Shown here piece after piece: positions 43,483 to 52,050 of a stretch of 64,000 bases of DNA. The stretch is from Chitinophaga sp. SYP-B3965 (GTDB lineage: Bacteria > Bacteroidota > Bacteroidia > Chitinophagales > Chitinophagaceae), in the NCBI RefSeq assembly GCF_009647655.1, contig NZ_WJFD01000003.1:62001-126000 (forward strand). The letters are read 5' to 3'. Under the pieces are notes generated by a model. It ran no database searches and was not told the origin of the DNA. It saw nothing but the letters and a program-made list of their open reading frames with translations. Each line of letters begins with the position of its first letter. The stretch's first letter is position 1. A program made the position numbers and the translations under genes.

Positions 43483-44274
43483 CTAGTTAAATTTCGTGTA
43501 TTCAAAAACGGTATTAAAAGTCAGTGACTGATTATTATCAAGGTCTTCTGTTGTTTCAGTTGTTTTCACCACATTCTTTCCTTCCAGCACAAAGTCTTTC
43601 ACTGTTCTTGAAAACAAGATCTCTCCGGGAACCCTTGCCCTCTCCGCTTTGGCCAGCATCTTATCACTCAAAAGCGTAAAATCCCGGAACAGGTAGAGGA
43701 AAAGGAACTGGCCGCTGATGCGATGCTGTACTCCTTCTTCTGCCGCATACGTATAGGTGTTCACGTAAGCGGGTATGTCTGTTCCCTGGTCTACGTCAAA
43801 ACCTTCTTCTTTTATTATATTTTTCTCTTCCCAGGTGAATTTGTTCACCCTGCTGCGGATGCCTCCGCTGATCTCGTGGTATTCTGCCAGCCGGCCATTC
43901 TTATACACCAGGGAATCATAATCCAGTATCACCCATTGGTCCTGTAAGTTCCAGCCATACTGATTGATCCGCACGATGTTCTCTCCGCTGTATGTAAAAG
44001 ATCTAAAAGGGAGGCCCTTCACATATTCCATCAGGTACACGAATTGTTTGATCCGGCCGTTTTCGTATACTACTTTAAAGGAATCATTATTGGCTTCATT
44101 TACCTGTTTTATTGTTCTGTTGGAATTATAAAAGAAGTGAGTCGTATCTGTTCCCTTTATCATGCTGGAAACCAACCAATAATCTATTGGCGGAGCAGGC
44201 GGAGCGTCTTTTTTCTTGCAGGCAGACAGGGTTATTGTCAACACCGTTAAGCATCCAAGGGTTTTCATCAGCAT
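43483..44274 (-). CDS. Tandem lipoprotein paralogue 1 (first of the array)
   Basis: A 263-residue lipoprotein with lipobox LSAC (Cys19) and KKKDAPP. It is the most divergent member: DSLVYKNGRLAEYH and FTWEEKNIIKEEGF align with the array core, NTYTYAAEEGVQHRISGQFLFL replaces the YTYD block, and the protein ends VFEYTKFN. Two start codons are possible (44274 and 44268). An AT-rich stretch at 44275-44345 upstream is the likely promoter area of the array; I could not pick a confident -7 box. Confidence 0.85.
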   Translation of the reverse strand: MLMKTLGCLTVLTITLSACKKKDAPPAPPIDYWLVSSMIKGTDTTHFFYNSNRTIKQVNEANNDSFKVVYENGRIKQFVYLMEYVKGLPFRSFTYSGENIVRINQYGWNLQDQWVILDYDSLVYKNGRLAEYHEISGGIRSRVNKFTWEEKNIIKEEGFDVDQGTDIPAYVNTYTYAAEEGVQHRISGQFLFLYLFRDFTLLSDKMLAKAERARVPGEILFSRTVKDFVLEGKNVVKTTETTEDLDNNQSLTFNTVFEYTKFN

Positions 44275-44347
44275 AGGGCTTCCTTACATTACAAAATTCT
44301 GCATTTCGGGGACAAATATAAATATAATTTCTATAATGTATATATTA

Positions 44348-44917
44348 TTATAATCTGGATAAGCGTTCCGCTACCTGGCTGATGGGAAGGCCCATCACGT
44401 TATAAAAGCAACCGTTTATCCGATCTATGCCCACAGCCCCTATCCATTCCTGGATGGCATAAGCGCCGGCTTTATCAAAAGGTTGATAATGATCTACATA
44501 GTAAACGATCTGTTCGGGGGTAAGGGGTTTGAAATGTACTTCTGTGGTTTGCGAAAAGGCATCTTCCGTTCCATTGAAACGGATCACGACTCCTGTGATC
44601 ACTTCGTGTATGCGTCCGCTTAAGCGGGAGAGTATATTAATGGCGTCCTGCCTGTCTGTCGGTTTGCCGATGATCTCTTTATCCAGTAAAACGATGGTAT
44701 CTGCAGCGATGATCACATCGTCCTTTCCAAAAGAGCTGCTGACAGCATTGGCTTTCTGGCGGGCAATATGTACCGGCACTTCTGCAATGGGCATTTCCGG
44801 CGGGAAGGTTTCTGCTGCTTCACTCACCATTACTTCAAAAGGAATACCGGCCTGCTCTAATAACTGCTTGCGGCGCGGAGATTGCGATGCCAGGATCACA
44901 CGTTTACCAGCGTACAT
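44348..44917 (-). CDS. maf: Maf/YhdE-family nucleotide pyrophosphatase
   Basis: A 189-residue Maf-like protein. The N-terminal loop motif ILASQSPRRKQLLEQAGIPFEV binds the nucleotide, the middle IIAADTIVLLDKEIIGKP carries the catalytic Asp, and GAYAIQEWIGAVGIDRINGCFYNVMGLP closes the domain. These enzymes hydrolyse non-canonical or m5U/dTTP-like nucleoside triphosphates and have been linked to division arrest. The start overlaps the stop of the prenyltransferase gene by one base. Confidence 0.92.
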   Translation of the reverse strand: MYAGKRVILASQSPRRKQLLEQAGIPFEVMVSEAAETFPPEMPIAEVPVHIARQKANAVSSSFGKDDVIIAADTIVLLDKEIIGKPTDRQDAINILSRLSGRIHEVITGVVIRFNGTEDAFSQTTEVHFKPLTPEQIVYYVDHYQPFDKAGAYAIQEWIGAVGIDRINGCFYNVMGLPISQVAERLSRL

Positions 44918-45861
44918 TACAACATGATTTTAAAGAAGATCATTGATAAGATACCTGTGAGCATCACGATCTTGATCCAGGTACTGATCTTATGATATTG
45001 TTCCGGCGTATAGGCCGTGAGGAAAGGTTTCTGTACGAAAAGGGTGAAAGGCGCCAATACGAAAACGAAGATGTAAGCCACTGCTGCATACCATTCTTTC
45101 AAACCAGTTACCACCATGATAGTGATCAGCAAGACCTGCAAAATTACCATCAGCAGGATGGTGAAACGTTTCGTTTTCTTCAATCCCCATACGATGGGTA
45201 GTGTGCGGCAGCCGTCTTTACTATCCCCGATCATGTCTTCCATATCTTTCACGATCTCACGGATCATGGATAATACAAAAGCGAAGGTGGCGTAAACACC
45301 GATGATCTTGATGAGCTTTCTTCCTTCGAAGGACATGATGGCTTCAAAGCTGGAATAGATCTGCTTTTCGTAAAACCCTACCACCACTACGCTCAATGCG
45401 GTCAGGATGGAGATCACTACGTTGCCGATCAGCACCTGGCGTTTGAAAGAAGTGGAATAGAACCATAACAACAGGGTGCAGATCACCTGTATAAAACCAA
45501 GGTAGAACTGGCCGATCTGGAAAGCTACCAGGAAACCCAGTGATACCCCGGCCATGTTCAGGAGGGTATGCCAGGCCATGGCCCAGCGGCGGTTAATGAT
45601 CCTGTCCACCACCATTTTATCTGGTTTATTGACGAGGTCGATATTGATATCGAAATAATCATTGATGATGTATCCGCCGGCTGCTACCAATATGGTAGAG
45701 AGGCATAACATCAGGAAATGCGGGAAAGAGAGGGAAGGTTCTGCTCCTCCATTTAATAATACCGGCCTTACCACGCAGTACTGCAGCAAAAATTGCGTCA
45801 GTACAATGTAGATCAGGTTCGGGTACCGTATCATTCTGAAAAAGGCCGCGAGGAGAGTCAT
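44917..45861 (-). CDS. UbiA-family prenyltransferase (GGGP-synthase-like annotation)
   Basis: A 314-residue membrane enzyme with about eight transmembrane segments. The first Asp-rich motif is NDYFDINIDLVNKPDKMV (about residues 67-84) and the second lies in DMEDMIGDSKDGCRTLPI, both expected to bind prenyl diphosphate through Mg. Bacteroidota homologues are usually labelled geranylgeranylglycerol-phosphate geranylgeranyltransferase, but the true bacterial substrate is uncertain. I use the ATG at 45861 instead of the TTG two codons upstream. It is followed without a gap by maf. Confidence 0.88.
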   Translation of the reverse strand: MTLLAAFFRMIRYPNLIYIVLTQFLLQYCVVRPVLLNGGAEPSLSFPHFLMLCLSTILVAAGGYIINDYFDINIDLVNKPDKMVVDRIINRRWAMAWHTLLNMAGVSLGFLVAFQIGQFYLGFIQVICTLLLWFYSTSFKRQVLIGNVVISILTALSVVVVGFYEKQIYSSFEAIMSFEGRKLIKIIGVYATFAFVLSMIREIVKDMEDMIGDSKDGCRTLPIVWGLKKTKRFTILLMVILQVLLITIMVVTGLKEWYAAVAYIFVFVLAPFTLFVQKPFLTAYTPEQYHKISTWIKIVMLTGILSMIFFKIML

Positions 45862-45926
45862 ATTCAATTCAATGTAGAATTATTCAATTTCGAATGACGA
45901 ATGTAGCTGAACTAATCGTAATCCGG

Positions 45927-46448
45927 CTATTTTGATGCCACCCCTTCGTCCATTGTCCAGTGACCGTTGAGTTTCAATACTTTCTCAATTACGTCACGGA
46001 CACAACCCTGGCCACCTGTCACGGGGGATATGTATTTGCAAATGCTTTTTATTTCCGGGGCAGCGTCTCCGGGGCAAACGGGCAAACCGCATAACTGCAT
46101 GGCCCTGTAATCCGGAATATCATCTCCCATAAAGAGTACTTCTTCCCAGCGCAGATCATGTTCAATGGCATAATCTTCCAGTTTTTCCTGTTTATTGGTG
46201 ACGCCGGTGAAGATATCTGTGATGCCTAATCCGTTGAGGCGGTTGACCACACTTTCTGAGCGGCCGCCTGAAATAATGGCTATGCGATAGCCTTTTTTAA
46301 CAGCCAGCTGCAGAGCATAGCCATCCCGGATGCTCATTTTGCGGCTTTGTTCCCCATTGGGGAGCAATTGTACCGTTCCGTCTGTCAGTACGCCATCCAC
46401 GTCGAATATGAACGTGCGGATGTGCCTGAATTGTTCCAATACGTTCAT
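45927..46448 (-). CDS. kdsC: KdsC-like HAD phosphatase
   Basis: A 173-residue HAD-type C0 phosphatase without a cap. The nucleophile motif FDVDGVLTDGTVQL (about 14-27), IISGGRSESVVNRLNGLGI, GDDIPDYRAMQLCGLPVCPGDAAPE and the GGQGCVRDVIE end match KDO-8-phosphate phosphatase, which releases KDO for lipid A. The symbol is given on this likeness; related family members act on other sugar phosphates. I start it at the ATG at 46448; a TTG at 46484 would add 12 residues. It follows the DUF2520 gene by 42 bases. Confidence 0.85.
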   Translation of the reverse strand: MNVLEQFRHIRTFIFDVDGVLTDGTVQLLPNGEQSRKMSIRDGYALQLAVKKGYRIAIISGGRSESVVNRLNGLGITDIFTGVTNKQEKLEDYAIEHDLRWEEVLFMGDDIPDYRAMQLCGLPVCPGDAAPEIKSICKYISPVTGGQGCVRDVIEKVLKLNGHWTMDEGVASK

Positions 46449-46490
46449 CGTTAGTTCTGCTGGTGTTTTTCCATGAATGGGCAAAAATAG

Positions 46491-47261
46491 CTATTTTTCT
46501 GCGTGGTGGAACTGGTAAATACTTTCAGACAGCATGGGATAGATCTGTTGCATGGAAGGAAATTGTGCCAGGATGGATTGATGAAGGGCCATGGTCTGTT
46601 CATCGTGCCTTATAGCGGGGCCTGTTTGTACAGATTCCGGCGGATATTTATCCAGCCGCTGGAAGGTTTCCCGGATAATTGGCCCGAGAAGGGAGAAATC
46701 CCGCCCTTCCTGCTCACAATAGAATTTAGCCAGGGCTATCAGGTGATTGGTGAAATTGTTGCAAAATACGGCTGCCAGGTGCATTTGCAGGCGCTGGGCG
46801 GAGTTCATGGTAGCCGTAACAGGAGAAATACTCTGTGCCAGGGCATACAACCGCTTCAATACTTCATCGTTGGAACCTTCCAGGATGAGGGGGATGGAAG
46901 GATAACTCTTGATCTCCTTCCGGATACTTTGGAGGGGATAGATCACCCCGATATTCATGGACATGCGGGAAATAGCCTCCATGGGTACTGCCCCTGCGGT
47001 ATGAACCACAATCCTCCGGCCCAGTCTTAACTGGTCGTTCAATTCAAGGATCACGCTATCGTTTACAGCCAGCAGGTATACATCTGCCTCCATATTAATA
47101 TCTATCAGTTCGGTAGTATACTCCCCTCCCAGCAATTCTGCCAGTTCCCGGGCGTTTTCCTTCCGTCTGCTGATCACCTGGGTTACATGGTGACCGTGTA
47201 ACTTCATCAGGTGACCAAAACAATGCGCCACATTGCCCGCTCCTATAATAACTATGTCCAT
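46491..47261 (-). CDS. Rossmann-fold DUF2520 protein
   Basis: This 256-residue protein has an N-terminal NAD(P)-binding motif (MDIVIIGAGNVAHCFGHLMKLHG, with GAGNVA near 7-12) and continues VYLLAVNDSVI and VHTAGAVPMEAI, then a C-terminal helical DUF2520 domain (AVFCNNFTNHLIALAKFYCEQ and LGPIIRETFQRL). It resembles ketopantoate or 6-phosphogluconate reductases in fold, but its substrate is not known. It starts the cluster with kdsC, the prenyltransferase and maf. A 279-base gap separates it from topA; I see nothing definite in that gap apart from AT-rich promoter-like sequence. Confidence 0.88.
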   Translation of the reverse strand: MDIVIIGAGNVAHCFGHLMKLHGHHVTQVISRRKENARELAELLGGEYTTELIDINMEADVYLLAVNDSVILELNDQLRLGRRIVVHTAGAVPMEAISRMSMNIGVIYPLQSIRKEIKSYPSIPLILEGSNDEVLKRLYALAQSISPVTATMNSAQRLQMHLAAVFCNNFTNHLIALAKFYCEQEGRDFSLLGPIIRETFQRLDKYPPESVQTGPAIRHDEQTMALHQSILAQFPSMQQIYPMLSESIYQFHHAEK

Positions 47262-47540
47262 GATACGTTTTTAAAATTCGGTTAACGGCGGTATGGCCCC
47301 CAAATCCATGCCAACCACCAGATACATGGCTTTATTTTAACATGTAATAATACTGCCTTTACAGCTAATAGGAGACTAAATATATTATATGGAGGATTGC
47401 CTCCTGCCATTGCTACCTCGAAATCAACTATTTACCGGATAATATTTTTTATATCAACCTACTTTTATATACTTGCAGAATGCGGATTCGCACCTTTCGT
47501 GCTAAATTTTGCGTAATTATAGTAAATAAAGCAGGCGTTC

Positions 47541-49892
47541 ATGGCTAAAAATCTTGTAATTGTTGAGTCCCCGGCAAAGGCAAAAACGATAGAAAAAATT
47601 TTAGGTAAAGACTTTGAGGTTAAATCTTGTTTTGGTCATATCCGGGATCTTGAAAAGGATGATATGGGTATTGACATTCAGAACAGCTTCAAACCCAAGT
47701 ATATAATACCAGAAGATAAAGAAAAGGTTGTAAAGGAATTAAAAAAAATAGCGAAGGACTCCGATGAGGTTTGGCTCGCAACGGATGAGGACCGTGAAGG
47801 GGAAGCCATATCCTGGCACCTTTGCGAAGTACTCAACCTGGACCCTGCTACTACCAAACGCATTGTATTTCATGAGATTACGAAGCCTGCCATTGAAAAA
47901 GCCGTTCTGAATCCCCGCCTGCTGAACATGGACCTCGTGAACGCTCAGCAAGCCCGCCGGATCCTGGATCGTATTGTTGGTTTTGAACTGTCGCCCGTTT
48001 TGTGGAGAAAGATGAGCATGCGCAATTCTCTGTCCGCTGGCCGTGTTCAATCGGTTGCCGTACGCCTGATCGTGGAAAGGGAAAGGGAGATCAATGGATT
48101 TACTACTACCAGCAGCTTCAAAGTGGAAGCTTTTTTCCTCGCCAAGGACATTGCGGGTAAAACCATCACTTTCAAAGCAGAAGGACCTACCAAGTTCAAA
48201 ACTGCGGAAGATGCGGAAAAGTTCCTCCAACAATGTGTGGGGGCAGCTTATACGGTGAAAGACATCCAGGTAAAACCGGGTAAGAAATCACCTTCAGCGC
48301 CTTTTACCACTTCTACCCTTCAGCAGGAAGCCAGCCGGAAACTGGGTTACAGTGTTTCCAAAACGATGCTCCTGGCGCAAAAGCTCTATGAAAGTGGTAA
48401 TATCACCTATATGAGAACGGATTCCGTGAACCTCTCGGAAACCGCCATGACGGACATCAGCAATGCCATTCACAAGAATTATGGCGAACGCTACTACCAA
48501 AGCCGCAAATACAAGAACAAAAATGAGAACGCTCAGGAAGCCCACGAAGCCATCCGCCCTACTTATATGGAGAATGCTTCCGTGGACGACGCCGATCTCA
48601 AAAGATTATATGAACTGATCTGGAAACGGACCATCGCCAGCCAGATGAGTGATGCCGAACTGGAAAAGACCATCGCCAAGATCGAGATCTCTACCAATAA
48701 GGAAGACCTCACAGCCAGCGGGGAAGTGCTGAAATTTGACGGGTTCCTCAAGATATATATGGAGGGTCAGGATGATGAGGACGAAGGTGAAGAAGATCAG
48801 GAAGGTGTATTGCCACCACTCGCTGTGAAGCAGGTGCTGGAAATGAAGGAAATGAAGGCCACTGAACGTTATACCCGCCCTGCTCCCCGTTATACAGAGG
48901 CAAGTCTGGTAAAGAAACTGGAAGAGCTGGGCATCGGCCGACCTTCTACTTACGCCCCCACTATTACTACTGTTCAGAAACGCGGATATGTAGAAAAACG
49001 GGATAAAGAAGGCGTGAAAAGGGATGTACGCATCCTCTTCCTGAAGAATGACCAGATCAGCAAACAAACAGACCAGGAGAACACCGGCGCGGAGAAATCC
49101 AAACTGTTCCCTACGGACCTGGGCATGCTGGTAACGGACTTCCTCAAACAGTACTTCGAAAAAGTAATGGACTATAGCTTCACGGCTAATATTGAACAAC
49201 AGTTTGATGAAATTGCCCATGGCAAAAAGGTATGGAACATCATGCTGCATGAGTTCTACGATCCTTTCCATCATACGGTGGAAGAAACCCTCGAGAAAGC
49301 AGAAAGGGTGAAAGGGGAAAGACCACTTGGAGAAGATCCCACTTCCGGCAAACCGGTTGTAGCGCGTATGGGACGTTTTGGCCCAATGGTGCAGATCGGG
49401 AAAGTAGAAGATGAAGAGAAACCACGCTTCGCCAAATTAAAACAAACGCAAAGCATTGAGACCATCACCATGGAAGAAGCCATGGACCTGTTCCGCCTTC
49501 CGCGTAACCTGGGTCTTTTTGAAGGAACGGATGTACTGGTGAATATCGGTCGTTTTGGTCCTTATGCGCAACATGATAAGAAATTCTATTCCCTCAAAAA
49601 GGAAATGGACCCCTACTCTGTAGAACTGGAAGAAGTAGCACCCCTCATCGCTGAAAAACGTACGGCCAAAGATGAACGTACTATTAAGGTGTTTGAGAAA
49701 GAAAAGATCCAGGTGCTGAAAGGACCTTATGGCCCTTATCTTAAAGTAGGTCTGAAGAATTATAAGATTCCGAAAGAAAAAATAGATACTGCAGCGGACA
49801 TCACGGTGGAAGAAGCAAAAGCGATCATTGAAGAGCTGAAGGCTAATCCTCCTAAAAAGAAAGCGCCTGCACGGAAGAAGAAAGCGGAATAG
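47541..49892 (+). CDS. topA: DNA topoisomerase I
   Basis: This 783-residue type IA topoisomerase relaxes negative supercoils. The N-terminal TOPRIM domain starts with LVIVESPAKAKTIEKILG and has DEDREGEAISWHL; the active-site tyrosine is in GNITYMRTDSVNLSE (about 290-304); GRPSTYAPTITTVQKRGYV is in domain II/IV. In place of clear Cys4 zinc fingers the C-terminal part has repeated GRFGPMVQIG, GRFGPYAQHD and KGPYGPYLKVG motifs, and it ends in a basic KKKAPARKKKAE tail. An acidic insertion (DDEDEGEEDQEG) lies near residue 415. Confidence 0.95.
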   Translation: MAKNLVIVESPAKAKTIEKILGKDFEVKSCFGHIRDLEKDDMGIDIQNSFKPKYIIPEDKEKVVKELKKIAKDSDEVWLATDEDREGEAISWHLCEVLNLDPATTKRIVFHEITKPAIEKAVLNPRLLNMDLVNAQQARRILDRIVGFELSPVLWRKMSMRNSLSAGRVQSVAVRLIVEREREINGFTTTSSFKVEAFFLAKDIAGKTITFKAEGPTKFKTAEDAEKFLQQCVGAAYTVKDIQVKPGKKSPSAPFTTSTLQQEASRKLGYSVSKTMLLAQKLYESGNITYMRTDSVNLSETAMTDISNAIHKNYGERYYQSRKYKNKNENAQEAHEAIRPTYMENASVDDADLKRLYELIWKRTIASQMSDAELEKTIAKIEISTNKEDLTASGEVLKFDGFLKIYMEGQDDEDEGEEDQEGVLPPLAVKQVLEMKEMKATERYTRPAPRYTEASLVKKLEELGIGRPSTYAPTITTVQKRGYVEKRDKEGVKRDVRILFLKNDQISKQTDQENTGAEKSKLFPTDLGMLVTDFLKQYFEKVMDYSFTANIEQQFDEIAHGKKVWNIMLHEFYDPFHHTVEETLEKAERVKGERPLGEDPTSGKPVVARMGRFGPMVQIGKVEDEEKPRFAKLKQTQSIETITMEEAMDLFRLPRNLGLFEGTDVLVNIGRFGPYAQHDKKFYSLKKEMDPYSVELEEVAPLIAEKRTAKDERTIKVFEKEKIQVLKGPYGPYLKVGLKNYKIPKEKIDTAADITVEEAKAIIEELKANPPKKKAPARKKKAE

Positions 49893-49979
49893 AAGATACT
49901 GATTTTATTGTAGAAATACAATGCTTCCAATTCAGACTACAATTCGTAAATTGTTTACCAGAATCTAACTCTAGCTGCA

Positions 49980-50852
49980 TTGAACGAAACCAGGGAAATA
50001 AACGCATTGTTCCATTTACTGGATGATCCGGATCAGGAAGTATTTGATACGGTGGCCAGCAAGATCCTGCTGTTCGGAAAAGAAATTATTCCGAACCTGG
50101 AGCATCTCTGGGAAACCACTTACGACGAATCTATCCAGGAACGAATAGAACTGCTCATTCACCGTGTTCACTACCAGGATTTACAGGAAGCTGTTCGTAT
50201 CTGGGGGAGTACCGGTACGCAGGACCTGGTGCAGGGGGCTATCCTGGCTGCCCGGTATCAGTATCCGGAGCTGGTGGCAGCTACGGTGAATACGGAGATT
50301 GAACGTATCAAACGGAATATCTGGCTGGAATTAAATAACTACCTCACACCGCTGGAGCAGATCAACGTGCTGAACAGCATGATCTATAATTATTTCGGCT
50401 TAAAGGGTGAAGAGGTGTCCTACCAGCGTAAGAACCAGTTCTTCCTTAACCAGGTGATGGAAGCTAAGAAAGGGAACCCTATCACCAACGGGATCATCTA
50501 TCAAAGCCTCTGTTCTATGCTGGACCTTCCGGTGTATGCAGTGAACATTCCCCGCCAGTTCATCCTGGCTTATTTTGATACTTTCTATGATTTTACGGAG
50601 CCTGCTGATCCAGGGGATTACAGGATACTTTTCTTCATTGATCCTATCCAGGGGCAGATCTATACACAGCAGGATGTGGAGACTTATTTTAAACGGGTAA
50701 ATGTGCCGCAGTTGCCGGAGTATTATAAACCGATGAGTAATCAGCGGATCATTCAGTTCCTGATGAGTGAATTGGCGAAGTGTTTCCGGAATGATAAGGA
50801 GCAGTATAAGTTTGATGAGTTGAATAATCTTTCGCAGATATTGGAGTTGTAA
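49980..50852 (+). CDS. SirB1-like transglutaminase-related protein
   Basis: A 290-residue soluble protein of the Transglut_core2/SirB1 type. The first ~110 residues are helical and HEAT-like (LDDPDQEVFDTVASKILLFG). Then come LTPLEQINVLNSMIYNYFGLKGE, NPITNGIIYQSLCSMLDLPVYAVNIPRQFILAYFD and a final helical tail. The expected catalytic Cys region reads as YQSLCSMLDLPV, so activity is uncertain. It starts at a TTG (49980), since the next Met lies far inside the domain. It follows topA by 87 bases and is followed by a terminator. Confidence 0.8.
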   Translation: MNETREINALFHLLDDPDQEVFDTVASKILLFGKEIIPNLEHLWETTYDESIQERIELLIHRVHYQDLQEAVRIWGSTGTQDLVQGAILAARYQYPELVAATVNTEIERIKRNIWLELNNYLTPLEQINVLNSMIYNYFGLKGEEVSYQRKNQFFLNQVMEAKKGNPITNGIIYQSLCSMLDLPVYAVNIPRQFILAYFDTFYDFTEPADPGDYRILFFIDPIQGQIYTQQDVETYFKRVNVPQLPEYYKPMSNQRIIQFLMSELAKCFRNDKEQYKFDELNNLSQILEL

Positions 50853-50870
50853 AGGAGATTTTTTTATAGT

Positions 50871-50899
50871 GAGGCTGTCCTGAGGGGCGGCCTTTTTTG
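50871..50899 (+). terminator. Terminator after the SirB1-like gene
   Basis: Arms 50872-50880 (aggctgtcc) and 50885-50893 (gggcggcct) pair with two G-T wobbles around a four-base loop, followed by T. It lies 20 bases after the stop. Confidence 0.7.
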
Positions 50900-51004
50900 T
50901 TTTTAGGGAACAGTTTTTTTTCTTTTGTTTATAAAAAATACCCCTACCCTCGCAGCAGAAGGTGGAGCGACTTTATTAGGGAACAGTTTTTGAGCATCAT
51001 CAAT

Positions 51005-51778
51005 ATGCTAAAAATTGCCAGTTATAATGTCAATGGAATTAATGGGCGGCTAGCTGTTTTGCTTAAATGGCTGGAGGAGGCTAAGCCTGATATTGTTTGC
51101 CTGCAGGAATTGAAAGCACCCAATGATCGGTTTCCTTTAGCGGCCATCCAGACAGCTGGTTATCAGGCGGTATGGGATGGGCAGAAGAGCTGGAACGGCG
51201 TTGCTATCCTTTCGCGGTCCCTTCCTATTGAGGAGGTTCGGCGTGTGTTGCCGGGAGATAAGGAAGATGTCCAGAGCCGCTACCTTGAAGCGGTTATTGG
51301 GAAGATGGTAATTTCTTGCCTCTATTGCCCGAATGGTAACCCCTACCCTGGTGAGAAGTTTGAATATAAACTCAAATGGTATAAACGATTAACCGCACAT
51401 GCTAAAAAGCTGCTTGAGCATGATGTGCCTGTCATCCTGGTTGGAGATTATAACGTGATGCCTACCGCGCTGGATGTTTATAAGCCTGAGAAGTATATCA
51501 ATGATGCGCTTTTTCGTGAAGAAGTAAGGGAGGCTTTTGACAGGCTTTTAAAGCAGGGATGGAGTGATGCTATCCGGCAGCTTTTCCCGGGTGAAATCAT
51601 TTACACCTTCTGGGATTATTTTCGCCATGCCTGGGAGCGGAATGCGGGGTTGAGGCTTGATCATTTTTTAATGAGTCCGCATTTGACGGATCGGCTTAAT
51701 GGGGGTGGTGTTGATAAACATGTTCGGGGTTGGGAGAAGACAAGTGATCATGCGCCTGTTTGGATTGAATTGAAATGA
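51005..51778 (+). CDS. xth: Exodeoxyribonuclease III / AP endonuclease
   Basis: A 257-residue EEP-superfamily nuclease. LKIASYNVNGINGR opens it, LQELKA gives the metal-binding Glu, GDYNVMPTALDVY the Asp/Asn pair, LRLDHFLMSP the next Asp, and TSDHAPVWIEL the catalytic Asp-His. It nicks DNA at abasic sites and trims 3' ends. I start at the ATG at 51005; a frame open upstream to 50897 codes for a non-conserved basic leader. That leader region contains a 16-base direct repeat (50903-50918 and 50976-50991), 73 bases apart. Confidence 0.93.
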   Translation: MLKIASYNVNGINGRLAVLLKWLEEAKPDIVCLQELKAPNDRFPLAAIQTAGYQAVWDGQKSWNGVAILSRSLPIEEVRRVLPGDKEDVQSRYLEAVIGKMVISCLYCPNGNPYPGEKFEYKLKWYKRLTAHAKKLLEHDVPVILVGDYNVMPTALDVYKPEKYINDALFREEVREAFDRLLKQGWSDAIRQLFPGEIIYTFWDYFRHAWERNAGLRLDHFLMSPHLTDRLNGGGVDKHVRGWEKTSDHAPVWIELK

Positions 51779-51800
51779 TTATAATCCTGATATCAAAATT

Positions 51801-51883
51801 ATCTGGACATAAATCTGGACAGTTTTGTCCAGATTTATAATTATGCCCCAATTTCAGGAACTTATCTGGACAATTTGTCCAGA
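51801..51883. promoter_or_regulatory. Cluster of CTGGACA/TGTCCAG inverted repeats
   Basis: A 30-base palindrome (51809-51838) has 13-base perfect arms (ataaatctggaca and its complement) around GTTT. A second dyad, TCTGGACA-ATT-TGTCCAGA, lies at 51865-51883. A single half site, ATCTGGACA, precedes them at 51801-51809. The cluster lies between xth and the RloA gene, about 170 bases before the latter, and is the only visible candidate for an operator there. No regulator gene is adjacent. The rest of the 272-base gap is AT-rich without a gene. Confidence 0.6.
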
Positions 51884-52050
51884 ATGTCTCTGGATAAAAA
51901 ACTTTTTGCCTTTAGAGAAGAAGACGAATATGGGCCTTCAGATAGCCCGTATCTACAAAACATGCATATTATGCTGATTTTCTGCATAAACGACGTATTT
52001 TTAGAATCATTTTGGCTTTATTTGCTTTAATTTGCATAAAATCCGCATGT

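Noticed and set aside
50897-51004. 36-residue N-terminal extension of exonuclease III
   Set aside because: The family begins at LKIASYN; the extension is basic, non-conserved and contains the direct repeat of the leader.
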